A DNA stretch of 64,000 nt, taken from the NCBI GenBank assembly GCA_030710605.1, contig CP092870.1, positions 49,755,061 to 49,819,060 of the forward strand, read 5' to 3'. Each line of letters opens with the position of its first letter. Positions within the stretch are counted from its first letter, which is position 1. The stretch comes from Cordylochernes scorpioides (lineage: Eukaryota > Arthropoda > Arachnida > Pseudoscorpiones > Chernetidae). The notes beneath the pieces were generated by a model that was not told the DNA's origin, made no database searches, and saw nothing but the letters and a program-made list of their open reading frames with translations. Made by a program: the position numbers and the translations under genes. Below are positions 63,113-64,000 of this stretch, piece after piece.

Positions 63113-64000
63113 ATCTGTATATAAACATGTTAGCGTCCAAGTCTAGTTCAACTCTTGGTGGCTATGTGGACAAATATTTTCCAATATTTGATGCCTCAAC
63201 GTAGCAAAGGGGTATTCCTAGGCGAATTACGTCTGGGCCTTAGGATCCTTGTAAGACCAACCAAGGGGTGAAGGCTCCTCACGAGGTATGGGGGCCAGTA
63301 GGCCACCCCAGCTAATTTCCAGCAGATCTGTGGAAGGGACCTTGCCATAGAATTCCTATTCCCGCCCATTGTATCAATGTCGAACCAACAACATGAACTA
63401 TGCGATCCGGGTATCCTCCGGCGCAATGGGTTAAGGCCCATAAGTGTAAAATAAGATGGCTGGCGTCGTGTTTGGAATGCAGTACGTACAGTGAACGATA
63501 ACGTTTGATCGCGGAGAATATGATATTACTATATGAACCTGAATAATTCCCACTTACTATATATACAGCAGTGGATGGACACTCTTTTGGAGACGAGATC
63601 CGAGCAATTCTCAGCGAGGATGAAGAGAACATATAAACCAGGGGATCTATTGCAAAAGCTAATATCTAGAAAGGTTTTCTCTTTTTACTTGCTACTATGT
63701 GTTGCTTAGTGTCATTGTTGTTTCTTATCATCTTGTGAAAATATTACACGAATTCCATGAGTTAATTCTTTTCCAGCTGTTTATAGACATTGTTGTTTCT
63801 TATCCCCTTGTGTAAATATTACACGAATTCCATCAGTTCATGCACCTCAAGCTGATCTCATGGAATGGAGTGTAGAGGTGCAGCTTTCGTTGATCATGGC
63901 ACCATGATCCAGGCACACTTTGGTGAAAGTCTGACTCTAATTTGAGGCCGTTTCTAACATGGAAGCTATTGCTGCCGACTCTAACATGAGTACAGACCTC
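63113..64000. other. Unassigned DNA with a 78-bp direct repeat
   Basis: CATTGTTGTTTCTTATC ... AAATATTACACGAATTCCAT occurs at about 63712 and 63790. The part 63190-63450 is less AT-rich and has overlapping minus ORFs without a recognised domain. Confidence 0.3.

Overview
The window is AT-rich animal nuclear DNA packed with transposable elements. One clear host gene is visible: the 3' end of a CELF/Bruno-like RNA-binding protein gene on the minus strand at about 56.1-57.3 kb, read from several tiny exons whose phases agree. Its introns are very short, about 50-170 bp. With the pol III-type SINEs, CR1/L2-like and I/R1-like LINEs, a Ty3/Gypsy element, Tc1/mariner transposons, Helitron-like elements and hammerhead ribozymes, this points to an invertebrate metazoan with compact introns; a sponge is one possibility. 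The species cannot be named from the sequence.

Layout. 0-10 kb: promoter- or LTR-like DNA, a 744-bp near-palindrome (1226-1969), a Gypsy-type LTR split by a LINE with a 10-bp target duplication, a SINE whose tail received a GC-rich LINE-ORF1-bearing insert, a hammerhead pair 331 bp apart and a decayed mariner. 10-22 kb: a decayed Tc1 element, a solo LTR, a 112-bp tandem array, a young Tc1 element with perfect 47-bp TIRs (16035-17452) and an I/R1-like LINE (19.26-21.06 kb). 22-31 kb: blocks of a 57-58-bp minisatellite, plus orientation before 24.2 kb and minus after 26.1 kb, interleaved with Helitron-like elements, tRNA-Gly(GCC) copies, two tRNA-Phe(GAA) copies and GC-rich islets. 31-45 kb: hammerhead-bearing repeat, a roughly 93-bp satellite, a mariner, a decayed LINE split by a foldback, other LINE ends and a Gypsy pol fragment with its 3' LTR. 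45-56 kb: more hammerhead elements, foldbacks, MITEs, a Tigger-like element holding a Helitron, a second hammerhead type, a long hairpin and a split Tc1 gene. 56-64 kb: the CELF-like exons, a LINE whose ORF1 carries a 2A-like motif, a 118-bp satellite and unassigned DNA.

The most interesting material is the set of hammerhead ribozyme motifs (CTGANGA, stem II, GAAA, tiny palindromic stem III, NUH cleavage site). There are about ten copies in two sequence families. Several sit inside elements with long terminal inverted repeats, or as tandem pairs that mark out a unit, as expected of Penelope-like elements or animal retrozymes. No Penelope reverse transcriptase was seen here, so the copies look non-autonomous. 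Other notable points are the 2A-like motif with an ORF1/ORF2 pair separated only by one TAG, the half-LINE insert and the microexon organisation of the CELF-like gene.
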